In this document: positions 35,345-44,445 of the stretch, one piece after another | How positions within the stretch are numbered: position 1 is the stretch's first letter | Layout: every line of letters starts with the position of its first letter | Assembly (NCBI RefSeq): GCF_003002895.1 | Contig: NZ_PVTI01000014.1 | Location: 1 to 64,000, forward strand | DNA: 64,000 nucleotides | Source: Knoellia remsis | GTDB lineage: Bacteria; Actinomycetota; Actinomycetes; Actinomycetales; Dermatophilaceae | Reading direction: 5' to 3' | The notes under the pieces: generated by a model | What the model saw: the letters and a program-made list of their open reading frames with translations, nothing else | Databases searched by the model: none | What the model was told of the DNA's origin: nothing | Made by a program: the position numbers and the translations under genes

Positions 35345-36049
35345 TCAGTGGCCGCGGGCGATCCACTCGTCGAGGTGTGGCGCCTCGGCGCCGATCGTCG
35401 TCGACTCGCCGTGACCGGTGAGGACGACGGTGCTGCGCGGGAGGGTGAGCAGCGTGGTGCGGATCGACTCGATGATCGTGTCGAAGCTACTGAACGAGCG
35501 GCCCGTCGCGCCCGGCCCGCCCTTGAAAAGGGTGTCGCCGGTGAAGACGACGTTCATCGCCCGCACGTGGAAGCAGCACGCACCCGGAGCGTGCCCGGGG
35601 GTGTGCAGGACCCGCAGCACGACGTCACCGACGCGGAACTCGTCGCCGTCGGCGTGGAAGACGTCGGGGTCACCGTCCTGGCTGAGCTTCCAGATGATCC
35701 GGGACTCGCGGTGGATGTGCACCTTGGCGCCGGTCGCGCGCGAGAGCACCGGCGCGACGTTGATGTGGTCGTTGTGGCCGTGGGTGAGCAGGATCGCCCG
35801 CACCTTGCGGCCGGCGATGGCCCGGGCGATGGCGACCTCGTCGTGGGCCGCGTCGATGACGATGCACTCGCGGTCGTCGCCGATGACCCAGACGTTGTTC
35901 TCCACGTCCCACGACCCGCCGTCGAAGTCGAACGTGCCCGACGTGACGACGCGGTCGATGCGCACGCCCCCACGCGAGGGTGCGATGTCCGGCATCCCGC
36001 CCTGCTCCCGCATGTCCTTCGACACCCCCGCCCTCTCCTCGGAGCTCAC
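35345..36049 (-). CDS. MBL-fold hydrolase next to MscR
   Basis: A 234-residue metallo-beta-lactamase-fold hydrolase. The metal motif is [17 protein letters not shown] (HxHxDH), followed by [15 protein letters not shown] and [11 protein letters not shown], then [12 protein letters not shown]. This is the glyoxalase-II-like group that in actinobacteria sits directly after the mycothiol-dependent formaldehyde dehydrogenase and probably hydrolyses the S-formyl or other mycothiol ester it makes. Start GTG 36049 overlaps the dehydrogenase stop as GTGA; later Met codons (residues 13 and 19) are alternative starts. Confidence 0.88.
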   Translation of the reverse strand: MSSEERAGVSKDMREQGGMPDIAPSRGGVRIDRVVTSGTFDFDGGSWDVENNVWVIGDDRECIVIDAAHDEVAIARAIAGRKVRAILLTHGHNDHINVAPVLSRATGAKVHIHRESRIIWKLSQDGDPDVFHADGDEFRVGDVVLRVLHTPGHAPGACCFHVRAMNVVFTGDTLFKGGPGATGRSFSSFDTIIESIRTTLLTLPRSTVVLTGHGESTTIGAEAPHLDEWIARGH

Positions 36050-37143
36050 AGGACCACCACCGACCGCAGCACGTCTCCGCGTTCCATCTTGGCGAACGCC
36101 TCCTCGATGTCCTCGAGCCCGATGCGCTCCGACACGAACCCGTCGAGGTCGAAGCGGCCCTGCCGGTAGAGGTCGACGAGCATCGGGAAGTCGCGGCTCG
36201 GCAGGCAGTCGCCGTACCAGCTCGATTTCAGCGCGCCGCCCCGGCCGAAGACCTCGATCATCGGCAGGGTGACCTGCTTGTCCGGGGTCGGCACGCCGAC
36301 GAGGACGAGCGTGCCGGCCAGGTCGCGCGCATAGAACGCCTGCTCGTAGGTCTCGGGCCGGCCGACCGCCTCGACGACGACGTCGGCACCGAAGCCACCG
36401 GTCAGCTCGCGGATCCGCTCGACGACGTCCTCGTTCCCGGCATCGACCGTGTGGGTCGCCCCGAAGCCGCGCGCCGTCTCGAACTTGCGTGGGTCGACGT
36501 CGACGGCGACGATCGTCGTCGCCCCCGCGACGCGCGCACCGGCGATCGCCGCGTTGCCGACGCCCCCGCAGCCGATGACCGCGACCGAGTCCCCGCGCCC
36601 GACGCCACCGGTGTTGACCGCTGCGCCGAACCCGGCCATGACACCGCACCCGAGCAGCCCCACGGCGGCAGCGTCGGCCGACGGGTCGACCTTGGTGCAC
36701 TGCCCGGCGGCGACGAGCGTCTTCTCGATGAAGGCGCCGATGCCCAAGGCCGGGGTGAGCTCGGTGCCCACGCCCTCACCGGACGCGATCGTCATGCGCT
36801 GCGTCGCGTTGTGGGTGTTGAAGCAGTACCACGGCTTGCCCTTGGCGCAGGCCCGGCACTGTCCGCACACCGCGCGCCAGTTGAGGATGACGAAGTCACC
36901 CGGAGCCACCTCGGTGACGCCCTCGCCGACCGACTCGACGACGCCGGCGGCCTCGTGGCCCAGCAGGAAGGGGAACTCGTCGCTGATCCCGCCCTCGCGG
37001 TAGTGCAGGTCGGTGTGGCACACCCCGCAGGACTGGACCTCCACGACGGCCTCCCCCGGGCCCGGGTCGGGCACGGTGATGTCGACGACCTCGACCTCCG
37101 CACCCTTCTCGCGCGCGATGACTCCCCTGACGGTCTGCGGCAC
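36046..37143 (-). CDS. mscR: S-(hydroxymethyl)mycothiol dehydrogenase / S-nitrosomycothiol reductase
   Basis: A 365-residue zinc alcohol dehydrogenase. The catalytic zinc ligands are in [11 protein letters not shown] and [12 protein letters not shown], the structural zinc cysteines in [15 protein letters not shown], and the NAD-binding fold in [20 protein letters not shown]. The pattern matches actinobacterial MscR, which oxidises the formaldehyde-mycothiol adduct and reduces nitrosomycothiol. GTG 37143 is chosen because AGGAGGTG lies 5 nt upstream; an upstream GTG at 37167 would put that site inside the gene. It forms an operon with the MBL hydrolase. Confidence 0.94.
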   Translation of the reverse strand: MPQTVRGVIAREKGAEVEVVDITVPDPGPGEAVVEVQSCGVCHTDLHYREGGISDEFPFLLGHEAAGVVESVGEGVTEVAPGDFVILNWRAVCGQCRACAKGKPWYCFNTHNATQRMTIASGEGVGTELTPALGIGAFIEKTLVAAGQCTKVDPSADAAAVGLLGCGVMAGFGAAVNTGGVGRGDSVAVIGCGGVGNAAIAGARVAGATTIVAVDVDPRKFETARGFGATHTVDAGNEDVVERIRELTGGFGADVVVEAVGRPETYEQAFYARDLAGTLVLVGVPTPDKQVTLPMIEVFGRGGALKSSWYGDCLPSRDFPMLVDLYRQGRFDLDGFVSERIGLEDIEEAFAKMERGDVLRSVVVL

Positions 37144-37234
37144 GTGCCCACCTCCTGTGACGGTCACATCGACCCTAGGGGGTGGCGGGATATGCGCAAC
37201 CGCAAGGGCACCGTTCGTCCCAGCGGCACCAGTC

Positions 37235-37813
37235 TCAGGCAGGCAGGACGAGCGCGGTCGCGACGGCCGCGACCCCCTCCCCGCGACCGGTGAGCCCGAG
37301 CCCGTCGGTCGTCGTGCCGCTCACGGACACCGGGGCGCCGCATGCCTGCGACAGCGCCGCCTGTGCCTCGTCGCGGCGGGTGCCGATCTTGGGCCGGTTG
37401 CCGACGACCTGGATGGCGATGTTGCCGATCTCGAAGCCGGCTGACCGCACGAGCCGCGCGGCCTCGGCGAGGAGGGCCGCACCCGAGGCGCCCGCGAGCT
37501 CGGGGCGACCGGTGCCGAAGTGCTCGCCGAGGTCGCCGATCCCGGCCGCAGAGAAGAGCGCGTCGCAGGCCGCGTGCGCCGCGACGTCGGCGTCGGAGTG
37601 CCCGTCGAGCCCGCGCTCGCCCGGCCAGTGCAGGCCGGCGACCCACAGCTCGCGCTCGCTCCCCTCGGCGGCGAAGGCGTGGACGTCGGTGCCGATCCCG
37701 ATGCGCGGGTATGCCGGCCCACGCAGAGCGTGGGACCCGCGCGCGCCGTCCGGGGCCCCCTCGCCGGTGGGGTGGGTCACCGCGTCGACGGCGTCGCGAG
37801 CCGGTTCGCTCAT
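37235..37813 (-). CDS. ispF: 2-C-methyl-D-erythritol 2,4-cyclodiphosphate synthase with N-terminal extension
   Basis: A 192-residue enzyme of the MEP isoprenoid pathway. The true domain begins at [12 protein letters not shown] (metal Asp and His), followed by [20 protein letters not shown] and the C-terminal [17 protein letters not shown]. Normal IspF starts at this point and is about 158 residues long. The extra 35 residues come from the gap to the SDR gene, including the 39-bp dispersed repeat, which encodes [13 protein letters not shown]. The ATG at 37813 overlaps the SDR stop as ATGA, so the extended form is likely made; no start signal is seen at the usual place. Confidence 0.93.
   Translation of the reverse strand: MSEPARDAVDAVTHPTGEGAPDGARGSHALRGPAYPRIGIGTDVHAFAAEGSERELWVAGLHWPGERGLDGHSDADVAAHAACDALFSAAGIGDLGEHFGTGRPELAGASGAALLAEAARLVRSAGFEIGNIAIQVVGNRPKIGTRRDEAQAALSQACGAPVSVSGTTTDGLGLTGRGEGVAAVATALVLPA
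37709..37747 (-). repeat. 39-bp dispersed repeat, copy 2, inside ispF
   Basis: Matches 282-320 in inverse orientation at 38 of 39 positions. It contains a perfect hairpin, CCCACGC-TCT-GCGTGGG, and ends in a CGGCATAC octamer on the coding strand. It adds part of the N-terminal extension of IspF in frame. Confidence 0.8.
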
Positions 37814-38646
37814 GACGTCGCCGTCCAGTCGATCGCGCCCCGGTGCAGCTTGTGCGGCGCGGCCTGCGCGACCGGCTTGACGACGAGGGTGTCGATGTTG
37901 ACGTGCTGCGGCAGACCGACCGCGAAGGCGACACAGGCCGCGACGTCGTCGGCGACGAGCGGACGGTCGACACCCTCGTAGACCTTGTCCGCGCCCGCCT
38001 GGTCGCCGTCGAGCCGGGTCAGCGAGAACTCCTCGGTGTGCACCATGCCGGGGTGGATGTCGATGACCCGGACCGGTTCGCCGTTGAGCTCGAGCCGCAG
38101 GGTCTGCGAGACCGCGACCTCGGCGTGCTTCGCCGCGACGTAGCCACCGCCCCCCTCGTATGCCGTGTCGCCGGCGATCGAGGTGATCATGACGATCGTG
38201 GTCCGCGGGGACCGTCGGAGCAGCGGGAGCGCGGCCTGGGTCACCCGGACCGTGCCGAGCACGTTCGTCGCGTACATCGCCTCCCACTTGGCGAGGTCCC
38301 CGTCCTCGACGCGCTCGACCCCGAGCGCGCCACCGGCGTTGTTGACGAGGACGTCGAGCCGGTCGAGGCCCGCGAAGGCCGCGTCCACGCTGGCCGGGTC
38401 GGTGACGTCGAGCTGGACCGGGGTCACGGAATCACCGAGCTCGGCGGTGACGGCGTCGAGCCGGTCGCGACGACGGCCGGCGACCAGCACGGCATACCCG
38501 TCCTCGACGAGGCGGCGAGCCGTCGCGGCGCCGATGCCGGTGCCGCCTCCGGTGACGAGGGCGACGGGCTTCTCGCTCGGATCGGTCTGCCTCGGCGGCT
38601 CGGTCTGCTTGGTCTGCTCGGTCGGCTCGCTCGGCGATGCGGTCAC
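37810..38646 (-). CDS. Short-chain dehydrogenase/reductase (YdfG-like)
   Basis: A 278-residue SDR. The nucleotide-binding motif is [20 protein letters not shown], followed by AGRRRDRLD (Arg residues that favour NADP), [10 protein letters not shown], the catalytic [20 protein letters not shown] (Ser, Tyr, Lys) and [12 protein letters not shown]. The first 27 residues are a Thr/Gln/Pro-rich extension ([15 protein letters not shown]) with no homology. The family reduces 3-hydroxy acids such as serine or malonic semialdehyde. Placed between ispD and ispF with GTGA and ATGA overlaps, it is translated with the MEP genes; a direct link is not shown. Confidence 0.9.
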   Translation of the reverse strand: MTASPSEPTEQTKQTEPPRQTDPSEKPVALVTGGGTGIGAATARRLVEDGYAVLVAGRRRDRLDAVTAELGDSVTPVQLDVTDPASVDAAFAGLDRLDVLVNNAGGALGVERVEDGDLAKWEAMYATNVLGTVRVTQAALPLLRRSPRTTIVMITSIAGDTAYEGGGGYVAAKHAEVAVSQTLRLELNGEPVRVIDIHPGMVHTEEFSLTRLDGDQAGADKVYEGVDRPLVADDVAACVAFAVGLPQHVNIDTLVVKPVAQAAPHKLHRGAIDWTATS

Positions 38647-39326
38647 GGTTTCAGGATACGTTCGGCGCGCTCGAGGTCCTCGGGTGTCGTGACCTTGAAG
38701 GCGAGTGGGTCACCGTCGACGACGACGACGTCACCGCCGAGCCGCTCGACGAGCGCGGCGTCGTCGGTGGCCTGCGCCCCGCCGGCGTGGGCCTGCTCGA
38801 GGAGGTCACGCCGGAACGCCTGCGGTGTCTGGATGGCGCGCAGGCTCGCGCGCTCCGGTGTCGCGACGACGTGTCCCCCGGCGTCGACTTGCTTCACCGT
38901 GTCGGTCACGGCGAGCCCGGGGACGACCGCGTCGTGGCCGTCGCGGACCGCGGTGACGAGCCGGTCGAAGAGCTGCGGCGGGGCGAGGGCCCGGGCCGCG
39001 TCGTGGACGAGGACGACGTCGATCTCCGGGCGCAGCGCGGCGAGACCGGCGGAGACGGAGTCGGTCCGCTCGGCCCCACCGGGGACGACCGACACATCCG
39101 CCGCGCGGGGGTGCCCGGACACGAGCGCGCCCGCCTCCCTCAGGTGGGAGGCGGGCGCGACGATGACGACATGCGCCGTGTCAGCGGCCTCGAAGGACCG
39201 CGCCACGGCACGTTCGAGCAGGGTCAGTCCCGCGAGGCGCACGAACGCCTTGGGCTCGGCGGCGCCGAGGCGCGTGCCTGCCCCGGCGGCGACGATGACG
39301 ACGCCGACGGACTGCTGTCCGCTCAG
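38643..39326 (-). CDS. ispD: 2-C-methyl-D-erythritol 4-phosphate cytidylyltransferase, probable CTG start
   Basis: A 227-residue CTP transferase of the MEP pathway. The CTP loop [19 protein letters not shown] lies at the N-terminus, then [20 protein letters not shown] and [17 protein letters not shown]. The first ATG/GTG in frame (39242) would cut off the essential CTP loop, and the frame closes upstream (TGA) before any ATG, GTG or TTG is met. The only plausible start is CTG 39326, which overlaps the carD stop as CTGA, exactly like the ATGA and GTGA joints elsewhere in the window. A one-base sequence error near the start is the alternative. Confidence 0.9.
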   Translation of the reverse strand: MSGQQSVGVVIVAAGAGTRLGAAEPKAFVRLAGLTLLERAVARSFEAADTAHVVIVAPASHLREAGALVSGHPRAADVSVVPGGAERTDSVSAGLAALRPEIDVVLVHDAARALAPPQLFDRLVTAVRDGHDAVVPGLAVTDTVKQVDAGGHVVATPERASLRAIQTPQAFRRDLLEQAHAGGAQATDDAALVERLGGDVVVVDGDPLAFKVTTPEDLERAERILKP

Positions 39327-39805
39327 GACGCGAGAACCTCGTCGAGGATGGACTCAGCCTTGTCCTCGTCGGTCTTCTCGGCGAGCGCGAGCTCCGAGAC
39401 GAGGATCTGGCGAGCCTTGGAGAGCATGCGCTTCTCACCGGCGGACAGGCCGCGGTCCTTGTCACGACGCCACAGGTCACGCACGACCTCGGCGACCTTG
39501 ATGACGTCACCCGAGGCGAGCTTCTCGAGGTTGGCCTTGAAGCGGCGCGACCAGTTGGTCGGCTCCTCGGCGTAGGGGGCCCGCAGGACCTCGAACACCT
39601 TGTCGAGGCCCTCCTTGTCGACGACGTCGCGCACTCCGACGAGGTCGCAGTTCTCTGCGGGAACCTCGATCACGAGGTCGCCCTGGGCGACCTTGAGCTT
39701 GAGGTAGAGCTTCTCCTCGCCCTTGATGGTGCGCTTGTTGATCTCTTCGATGCGCGCAGCCCCGTGGTGGGGGTACACGACCGTCTCGCCGACCTTGAAA
39801 ACCAT
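39323..39805 (-). CDS. carD: CarD-family RNA polymerase-binding regulator
   Basis: A 160-residue regulator. The Tudor-like RNA polymerase interaction domain is [20 protein letters not shown] through GDLVIEVP, and the helical DNA-binding half includes [19 protein letters not shown] and the conserved Trp in [15 protein letters not shown]. CarD stabilises open promoter complexes, especially at rRNA promoters, and is essential in mycobacteria. AAAGGGG lies 10 nt before the ATG, with a possible -10 TAAACT further up. Its stop overlaps the presumed CTG start of ispD, as carD and ispD are adjacent in mycobacteria too. Confidence 0.96.
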   Translation of the reverse strand: MVFKVGETVVYPHHGAARIEEINKRTIKGEEKLYLKLKVAQGDLVIEVPAENCDLVGVRDVVDKEGLDKVFEVLRAPYAEEPTNWSRRFKANLEKLASGDVIKVAEVVRDLWRRDKDRGLSAGEKRMLSKARQILVSELALAEKTDEDKAESILDEVLAS

Positions 39806-40003
39806 ATGCTTTTTGCCCCTTTCGCGAGGGTAAGTTTAACACGCTGCCACCGACACGGGGAATCGGAGCGGACGGCATACCCGCAGGTCAGAGGCACGAA
39901 AACCGTTGAGACAAGGCCAAATTGGGGGTTGACACAACGGCGAATGCATGCCTCGCGCGGCCACCCGCGCGCGAGGGCCCTGAGCCTCGCTACGCTGTCC
40001 CCC

Positions 40004-40543
40004 GTGACGACCGCTGCTTCGAAGACCTCCCGCCACCGCGTGCGCGCGACGCTGGCTGCCGCTGCCCTCGGGACGAGCCTGCTCGGGGGGTGCGTGGTCT
40101 TCAACCCGATCCAGACCGACTACGCCTACCAGCCGGCGGACGGCGTCAATGCGACGTTCGGTGACCTCGAGGTCCGTGGCCTGGTCGTCGTCTCCAACGC
40201 CAAGGGAACCCCCGGCAACCTCGCGGGCCAGGTGATCAACCGCTCGAGCGAGGACGTCCAGCTCACCTTCCAGAGCGAGGGGAGCGCGGGCGCCCAGGCG
40301 ACGGTGAAGCGGCAGAGCTCGCTCACGCTCGGGGAGGGCGAGGGCAAGCCCGTCACCCTCGACAAGGTCGAGGTCGCCCCCGGCGAGACCCTCGAGCTGC
40401 AGGTGTCCACGCCCGCCACCGGTCTCAACCTGCTCCTCGTGCCGGTGCTGCCGTCCACCGGCTACTACGAGGACGCCAAGCCGTCCGGCGCCCCGCCCGC
40501 TCCCAGCCCGGACACCACCGAGTCCGAGGGCTCCGGTCACTGA
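40004..40543 (+). CDS. LpqE-like lipoprotein
   Basis: A 179-residue exported lipoprotein. The basic N-terminus (SKTSRHRVRA) and hydrophobic stretch end in the lipobox LLGGCVVF. A beta-sandwich-like domain follows with ATFGDLEVRGLVVVSNAKGT and GETLELQVSTPATGLNLLLV; a Pro/Ser-rich tail ends the protein. Position, divergent from carD, and length match mycobacterial LpqE, whose role is unknown. GTG 40004 is 7 nt after a TACGCT -10 box (39991-39996), so the mRNA is probably leaderless. Confidence 0.82.
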   Translation: MTTAASKTSRHRVRATLAAAALGTSLLGGCVVFNPIQTDYAYQPADGVNATFGDLEVRGLVVVSNAKGTPGNLAGQVINRSSEDVQLTFQSEGSAGAQATVKRQSSLTLGEGEGKPVTLDKVEVAPGETLELQVSTPATGLNLLLVPVLPSTGYYEDAKPSGAPPAPSPDTTESEGSGH

Positions 40544-40564
40544 CGGTTGGTGAGGCTGGGCTGT

Positions 40565-40600
40565 TGAGGCTCGGCGCTCGGCTGAGGCTCGGCGCTCGGC
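40565..40600. repeat. 18-bp tandem repeat (two copies)
   Basis: TGAGGCTCGGCGCTCGGC occurs twice in a row (40565-40582 and 40583-40600) in the gap between the LpqE-like gene and the convergent regX3 gene. The gap holds nothing else. Confidence 0.7.
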
Positions 40601-40601
40601 G

Positions 40602-41282
40602 TCAGGCCTCGAACTTGTAGCCCAGCCCGCGCACCGTCACGATGTGCCGCGGGTTCGTCGGGTCGGGCTCGACCTTGGCACGCAGCCGCTTGACGTGGAC
40701 GTCGAGCGTCTTGGTGTCGCCGACGTAGTCACTCCCCCAGACCCGGTCGATGAGCTGCATCCGGGTGAGGACGCGGCCGGTGTTGCGCAACAGCATCTCC
40801 AGCAGCTCGAACTCCTTGAGCGGCAGTTGGGTCGCGGCGCCGCCGACGGTGACGACGTGCCGTTCGACATCCATCCGCACCGGGCCGGCCTCGAGCGTGG
40901 TCGGCAGCAGTTCCTCGGGCTCACTGAGCCGGCGCAGCACCGCCTTGATGCGGGCGAGCAGCTCGCGCGACGAGTAGGGCTTCGTGACGTAGTCGTCCGC
41001 GCCGAGCTCGAGCCCGACGACCTTGTCGATCTCGGAGTCCTTGGCGGTGAGCATGATGACCGGCACGTTCGACTTCTGGCGCAGGGCGCGACAGACGTCG
41101 ACGCCGGAGAGGCCCGGCAGCATGAGGTCGAGGAGGACGAGGTCCGCACCAGCACTGTCGAACTCGGCGAGCGCGTCGTTGCCGTTGTCGGCGACGCTCA
41201 CCTCGTAGCCCTCCTTGCGGAGCAGGTACGACAGGGGGTCCGAGAAGGACACTTCGTCCTCGACGACGAGAATGCGGGTCAT
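40602..41282 (-). CDS. regX3: Phosphate-responsive response regulator RegX3
   Basis: A 226-residue OmpR/PhoB-type regulator. The receiver has the acidic pair VVEDE, the phosphoacceptor Asp in LVLLDLMLPG, Thr in IMLTAKD and Lys in DYVTKPYS. The winged-helix domain has LPLKEFELLEMLLRNTGRVL and KTLDVHVKRLRAKVE. It is the partner of SenX3, whose stop overlaps its ATG as ATGA. RegX3 controls phosphate uptake and related genes; a likely PHO box lies in front of phoU at 42591. Confidence 0.95.
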   Translation of the reverse strand: MTRILVVEDEVSFSDPLSYLLRKEGYEVSVADNGNDALAEFDSAGADLVLLDLMLPGLSGVDVCRALRQKSNVPVIMLTAKDSEIDKVVGLELGADDYVTKPYSSRELLARIKAVLRRLSEPEELLPTTLEAGPVRMDVERHVVTVGGAATQLPLKEFELLEMLLRNTGRVLTRMQLIDRVWGSDYVGDTKTLDVHVKRLRAKVEPDPTNPRHIVTVRGLGYKFEA

Positions 41283-42517
41283 CCGTGCTGTTCTCCTTGT
41301 GCTGTGCCGACAGTGTGCCGGTCACTCTGCCGCTCCTGCGGTCGGTCGTCCGGATCGGCGGCATCCTGCCGGTCGGAGTCTGCCGCACCCCGGTCGGATG
41401 CCGCAGGAAGTCTCATCGTGAACGTCGATCCGTGACCCTCCTCACTCCACACCGACACGTCGCCGCCGTGGGTGGCGCAGACGTGCTTGACGATGGCGAG
41501 GCCGAGCCCGGTGCCTCCGGTGGCTCGCGAGCGGGCGGCATCGACGCGGTAGAACCGCTCGAAGATCCGGCTCTGCTCCGGCACCGGGATTCCCTGGCCC
41601 TGGTCGGAGACGGTGATCTCGACGGTGTCTCCGACCCGGCGGGCGGCGACGGCCACGCGCGTGCCCGCCTCGGAGTAGTTGACCGCGTTGCTCACGAGGT
41701 TCGCCACCGCCGTGACGAGGAGCTCGGCGTCCCCGAAGACGCTGGCGCGCGGGTCCGCCGACGTCTCGAGCGAGATGTCGCGCGCTCCCGCGGCGACGCC
41801 GACCCGGTCGACGGCCTCGGCGATGACGCCGGGGATCTCGACGAGCTCCGGCTCGTGCAGGGTGTCCGCGACTTGGAGGCGGGACAGGTCGACGATCTCC
41901 TTGACGAGGCGCGTGAGCCGGGTCGACTCGACCTGGATCCGGCCGGCGAACCGGGACACCGCCTCCGGGTCGTCACGCGCGTCGAGCACCGCCTCGGCGA
42001 GCAGGGCGATGCCGCCGACCGGTGTCTTGAGCTCGTGGGAGACGTTGGCGACGAAGTCGCGGCGCACCTCCTCGACGCGCCGGGCGGCGGTGTGGTCCTC
42101 GGCGAGGACGAGGATGTGACGGGCACCGAGCGGCGCGACCCGGGCCTTCATGAGCGTGTTCGTCGTCGTGCCGAAGCCACGCGAGAGCTCGAGGTCGACC
42201 TCGCGGATCTCACCGTCACGGCGCACCTGCCGGGCGAGCTGGCGCAGTTCGGTGTGCACGAGCTCGCCGTGCCGCACCAGCCCGTAGCTCACCGCGGACG
42301 CCGAGTTGTTGACGACGGCGTCGCTCGGGTCGAGGACGATCGCGATGGACTTCAGGACCGCCAGGACGTCCCCGACACCGGCAGGCAGTGCCGGAGGTTC
42401 TGGCGACGGAGGCACCGTCCGGAAGGTGCGTTCGCTCAGCCGACTCGCGGCGACGGCGACGGCGCCGATGACCAGCCCCAGGCCGCCGCCCACGATCATG
42501 GCGAGCGTCGAGTCCAC
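41279..42517 (-). CDS. senX3: Sensor histidine kinase SenX3
   Basis: A 412-residue kinase. One clear N-terminal membrane segment (IVGGGLGLVIGAVAVAA) is followed by a PAS-like region (about 50-150), the H-box FVANVSHELKTPVGGIALLA, the N-box NLVSNAVNYSE and the G-boxes VSDQGQGIPVPEQ and GGTGLGLAIVKH. It senses phosphate status through the Pst system and PhoU and phosphorylates RegX3. The start is GTG 42517, 6 nt after TACGCT (42524-42529), hence leaderless. The tail after the kinase domain is rich in Asp, Arg and Gln. Confidence 0.95.
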   Translation of the reverse strand: MDSTLAMIVGGGLGLVIGAVAVAASRLSERTFRTVPPSPEPPALPAGVGDVLAVLKSIAIVLDPSDAVVNNSASAVSYGLVRHGELVHTELRQLARQVRRDGEIREVDLELSRGFGTTTNTLMKARVAPLGARHILVLAEDHTAARRVEEVRRDFVANVSHELKTPVGGIALLAEAVLDARDDPEAVSRFAGRIQVESTRLTRLVKEIVDLSRLQVADTLHEPELVEIPGVIAEAVDRVGVAAGARDISLETSADPRASVFGDAELLVTAVANLVSNAVNYSEAGTRVAVAARRVGDTVEITVSDQGQGIPVPEQSRIFERFYRVDAARSRATGGTGLGLAIVKHVCATHGGDVSVWSEEGHGSTFTMRLPAASDRGAADSDRQDAADPDDRPQERQSDRHTVGTAQGEQHG

Positions 42518-42590
42518 CGTGTCAGCGTAGTGGGCGGGTGAGTGAACCCAGACCCACCTGCGGGTGATCAGTGGGGTGACAGCGCAAGAT

Positions 42591-42619
42591 GTTCACCTTT
42601 GCGGTGGCGGGAATTCACC
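42591..42619 (+). promoter_or_regulatory. Likely PHO box (RegX3/PhoP-type direct repeats)
   Basis: GTTCACC (42591-42597) and ATTCACC (42613-42619) are 22 bp apart, equal to two 11-bp units of actinobacterial PHO boxes. On the other strand GGGTTCAC lies at 42542-42549. The sites fall between the divergent senX3 and phoU genes. Confidence 0.5.
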
Positions 42620-42771
42620 ACCTCGTGCCACGCTGCCCGCGTCCGTCGCCGTGACGGGCGGTGAGTGGCGCGCCCGCGCGCCACCCGGCATACCGGACCG
42701 CGTCCGTGGGTACCGTCCCAGGGACGGACCGCCCGGAGACGACTTTCCTCACACAAGGGAGCACCCCCAAC

Positions 42772-43482
42772 ATGCGCCAGGCATTCCAGCAGGAGCTGGA
42801 CCGCGTCACCGAGGGACTGGTCGAGATGACCCGGCTCGCCAGCTCGGCGATGTCGCGCGCGACGACCGCCCTCCTCGACGCCGACGTCCAGCTGGCCGAG
42901 TCGGTCATCGGGGCCGACGCCGAGATCGACGCGCTGCGCGAGAAGCTCGACCTCGCGTCTTTCGACCTGCTCGCGCTGCAGCAGCCGGTCGCGACCGACC
43001 TGCGCATGGTCGTCACGTCGATGCGCATGAGCGCCGACATCGAGCGGATGGGTGACCTCGCCCGACACGTCGCCAAGGTGGCCCGGCTGCGCTACCCCAA
43101 CAGCGCGGTTCCGGCCGAGCTGCGCTCCGTCGTCCTCGAGATGGGCCAGGTCGCCGAGCGCATCGTCACCAAGGCCGGGTCGGTCATCGCCGCCCGCGAC
43201 GTCGAGGCCGCGAAGCAGATCGAGCGCGACGACGACGCCATGGACGCGCTGCACCGCCGCCTCTTCGAGGTCCTCTCCGCCGACACGTGGGACCAGCCGA
43301 CCGAGACGACGGTCGACCTCACCCTCGTCGGCCGCTACTACGAGCGGTTCGCCGACCACGCCGTGTCGGTCGCGCGCCGCGTCATCTACCTCGTCACCGG
43401 CGATGTCGACGCCCGGTCGGAGTCGAGCCACGAGGACGACGAGGACGAGGAGACCTTCCCCGAGGAGCAGCGCGGGTCCTGA
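42772..43482 (+). CDS. phoU: Phosphate signalling protein PhoU
   Basis: A 236-residue all-helical protein with the two PhoU repeats. Repeat one includes LVEMTRLASSAMSRATTALL and ATDLRMVVTSMRMSADIERMG; repeat two includes ERDDDAMDALHRRLFEVL and VGRYYERFADHAVSVARRVI, each with the E/DxxxD metal sites. A very acidic tail (EDDEDEETFPEE) follows. PhoU links the phosphate importer to the SenX3 kinase and keeps the regulon off when phosphate is plentiful. AAGGGAG lies 11 nt before ATG 42772. It is divergent from senX3, as in mycobacterial relatives where the genes are close. Confidence 0.95.
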   Translation: MRQAFQQELDRVTEGLVEMTRLASSAMSRATTALLDADVQLAESVIGADAEIDALREKLDLASFDLLALQQPVATDLRMVVTSMRMSADIERMGDLARHVAKVARLRYPNSAVPAELRSVVLEMGQVAERIVTKAGSVIAARDVEAAKQIERDDDAMDALHRRLFEVLSADTWDQPTETTVDLTLVGRYYERFADHAVSVARRVIYLVTGDVDARSESSHEDDEDEETFPEEQRGS

Positions 43483-43503
43483 GCCGAGGGCTTCGCACGA
43501 GGT

Positions 43504-43545
43504 GAGAGATCCCGTATGCCGCGCGCGCGGCATACGGGATCTCTC
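43504..43545. terminator. Perfect 42-bp palindrome built from two opposed GTATGCCG octamers
   Basis: The sequence from 43504 to 43545 is perfectly self-complementary, with octamers at 43514-43521 and 43528-43535 and a CGCGCGCG centre. After a small bulge the stem extends further through CACGAG (43496-43501) and CTCGTG (43551-43556). It lies between convergent phoU and gpmA and should terminate both. A second hairpin, GGCGGCGCAG paired with CTGCGCCGCC, lies at 43577-43622. Confidence 0.85.
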
Positions 43546-43700
43546 GCGTTCTCGTGGGGTCGCCGATGGTCACCGGCGGCGCAGAAGCTGGCCATGGGCG
43601 CACGTGTGGCTGCGCCGCCCACCACGATGTGCGCCGTTCGCGCCACCGGCGCAGAAAGTTCTGCGGGTGAGGCCCCTTCGAGGTCACGGAGTGACCGGCG

Positions 43701-44435
43701 TCAGCGGCCTTGGTTCGCGACGGCGGCGGCGGCCGCGGCGGCGGCGTCCGGGTCGAGGTACTCCGCCGGCTTCGTCGGCATGAAGTCGTCGCCGAGCTCG
43801 TAGACGAGGGGTTGCCCGGTCGGGATGTTCAGCCCGGCGATGTCCTCGTCGGAGATGCCGTCGAGGTGCTTGACGAGGGCGCGCAGCGAGTTGCCGTGCG
43901 CCGTGACGAGGACGGTTTCTCCGGCGCGCAGGTCGTCCTGGATCGGCCCCTCCCAGTAGGGCATGAGCCGGGCGATGACGTCCTTGAGGCACTCGGTGCG
44001 CGGCACGTCGATGCCGGCGTAGCGCGGGTCGTCGCTCTGGTCGAACTCCGAGCCGAGCTCGATCTCCGGCGGCGGGGTGTCGAACGAGCGACGCCACAGC
44101 ATGAACTGCTCGTCGCCGTACTTCTCCCGCGTCGCTGCCTTGTCCAGCCCCTGCAGCGCGCCGTAGTGCCGCTCGTTGAGCCGCCAGTCGCGGCGCACCG
44201 GGATCCAGTGCCGGTCGGCGGTGTCGAGCGCGATGTTGGCGGTGTTGATGGCCCGGCGCAACAGGGACGTGTGCACGACGGTGGGCAGGATTCCCTTGTC
44301 CTTCAACAGCTTCCCGCCGGTGACGGCTTCGGCACGACCCTGGTCGTTGAGGTCGACGTCGACCCAGCCGGTGAAGAGGTTCTTCGCGTTCCAGTCGGAG
44401 TGGCCGTGACGCAGGAGGATGAGGGTGCTCGCCAT
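43701..44435 (-). CDS. gpmA: 2,3-bisphosphoglycerate-dependent phosphoglycerate mutase
   Basis: A 244-residue glycolytic enzyme interconverting 3- and 2-phosphoglycerate. The phosphohistidine motif is [20 protein letters not shown], with [14 protein letters not shown], the family segment [20 protein letters not shown] and the second His in [14 protein letters not shown]. The C-terminus has a run of eight Ala before VANQGR, which is unusual. ATG 44435 lies 7 nt after a TAGGGT -10 box (44443-44448). It follows mshA and ybjN on the same strand, the mycobacterial order. Confidence 0.96.
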   Translation of the reverse strand: MASTLILLRHGHSDWNAKNLFTGWVDVDLNDQGRAEAVTGGKLLKDKGILPTVVHTSLLRRAINTANIALDTADRHWIPVRRDWRLNERHYGALQGLDKAATREKYGDEQFMLWRRSFDTPPPEIELGSEFDQSDDPRYAGIDVPRTECLKDVIARLMPYWEGPIQDDLRAGETVLVTAHGNSLRALVKHLDGISDEDIAGLNIPTGQPLVYELGDDFMPTKPAEYLDPDAAAAAAAAVANQGR

Positions 44436-44445
44436 GGCGCCCACC

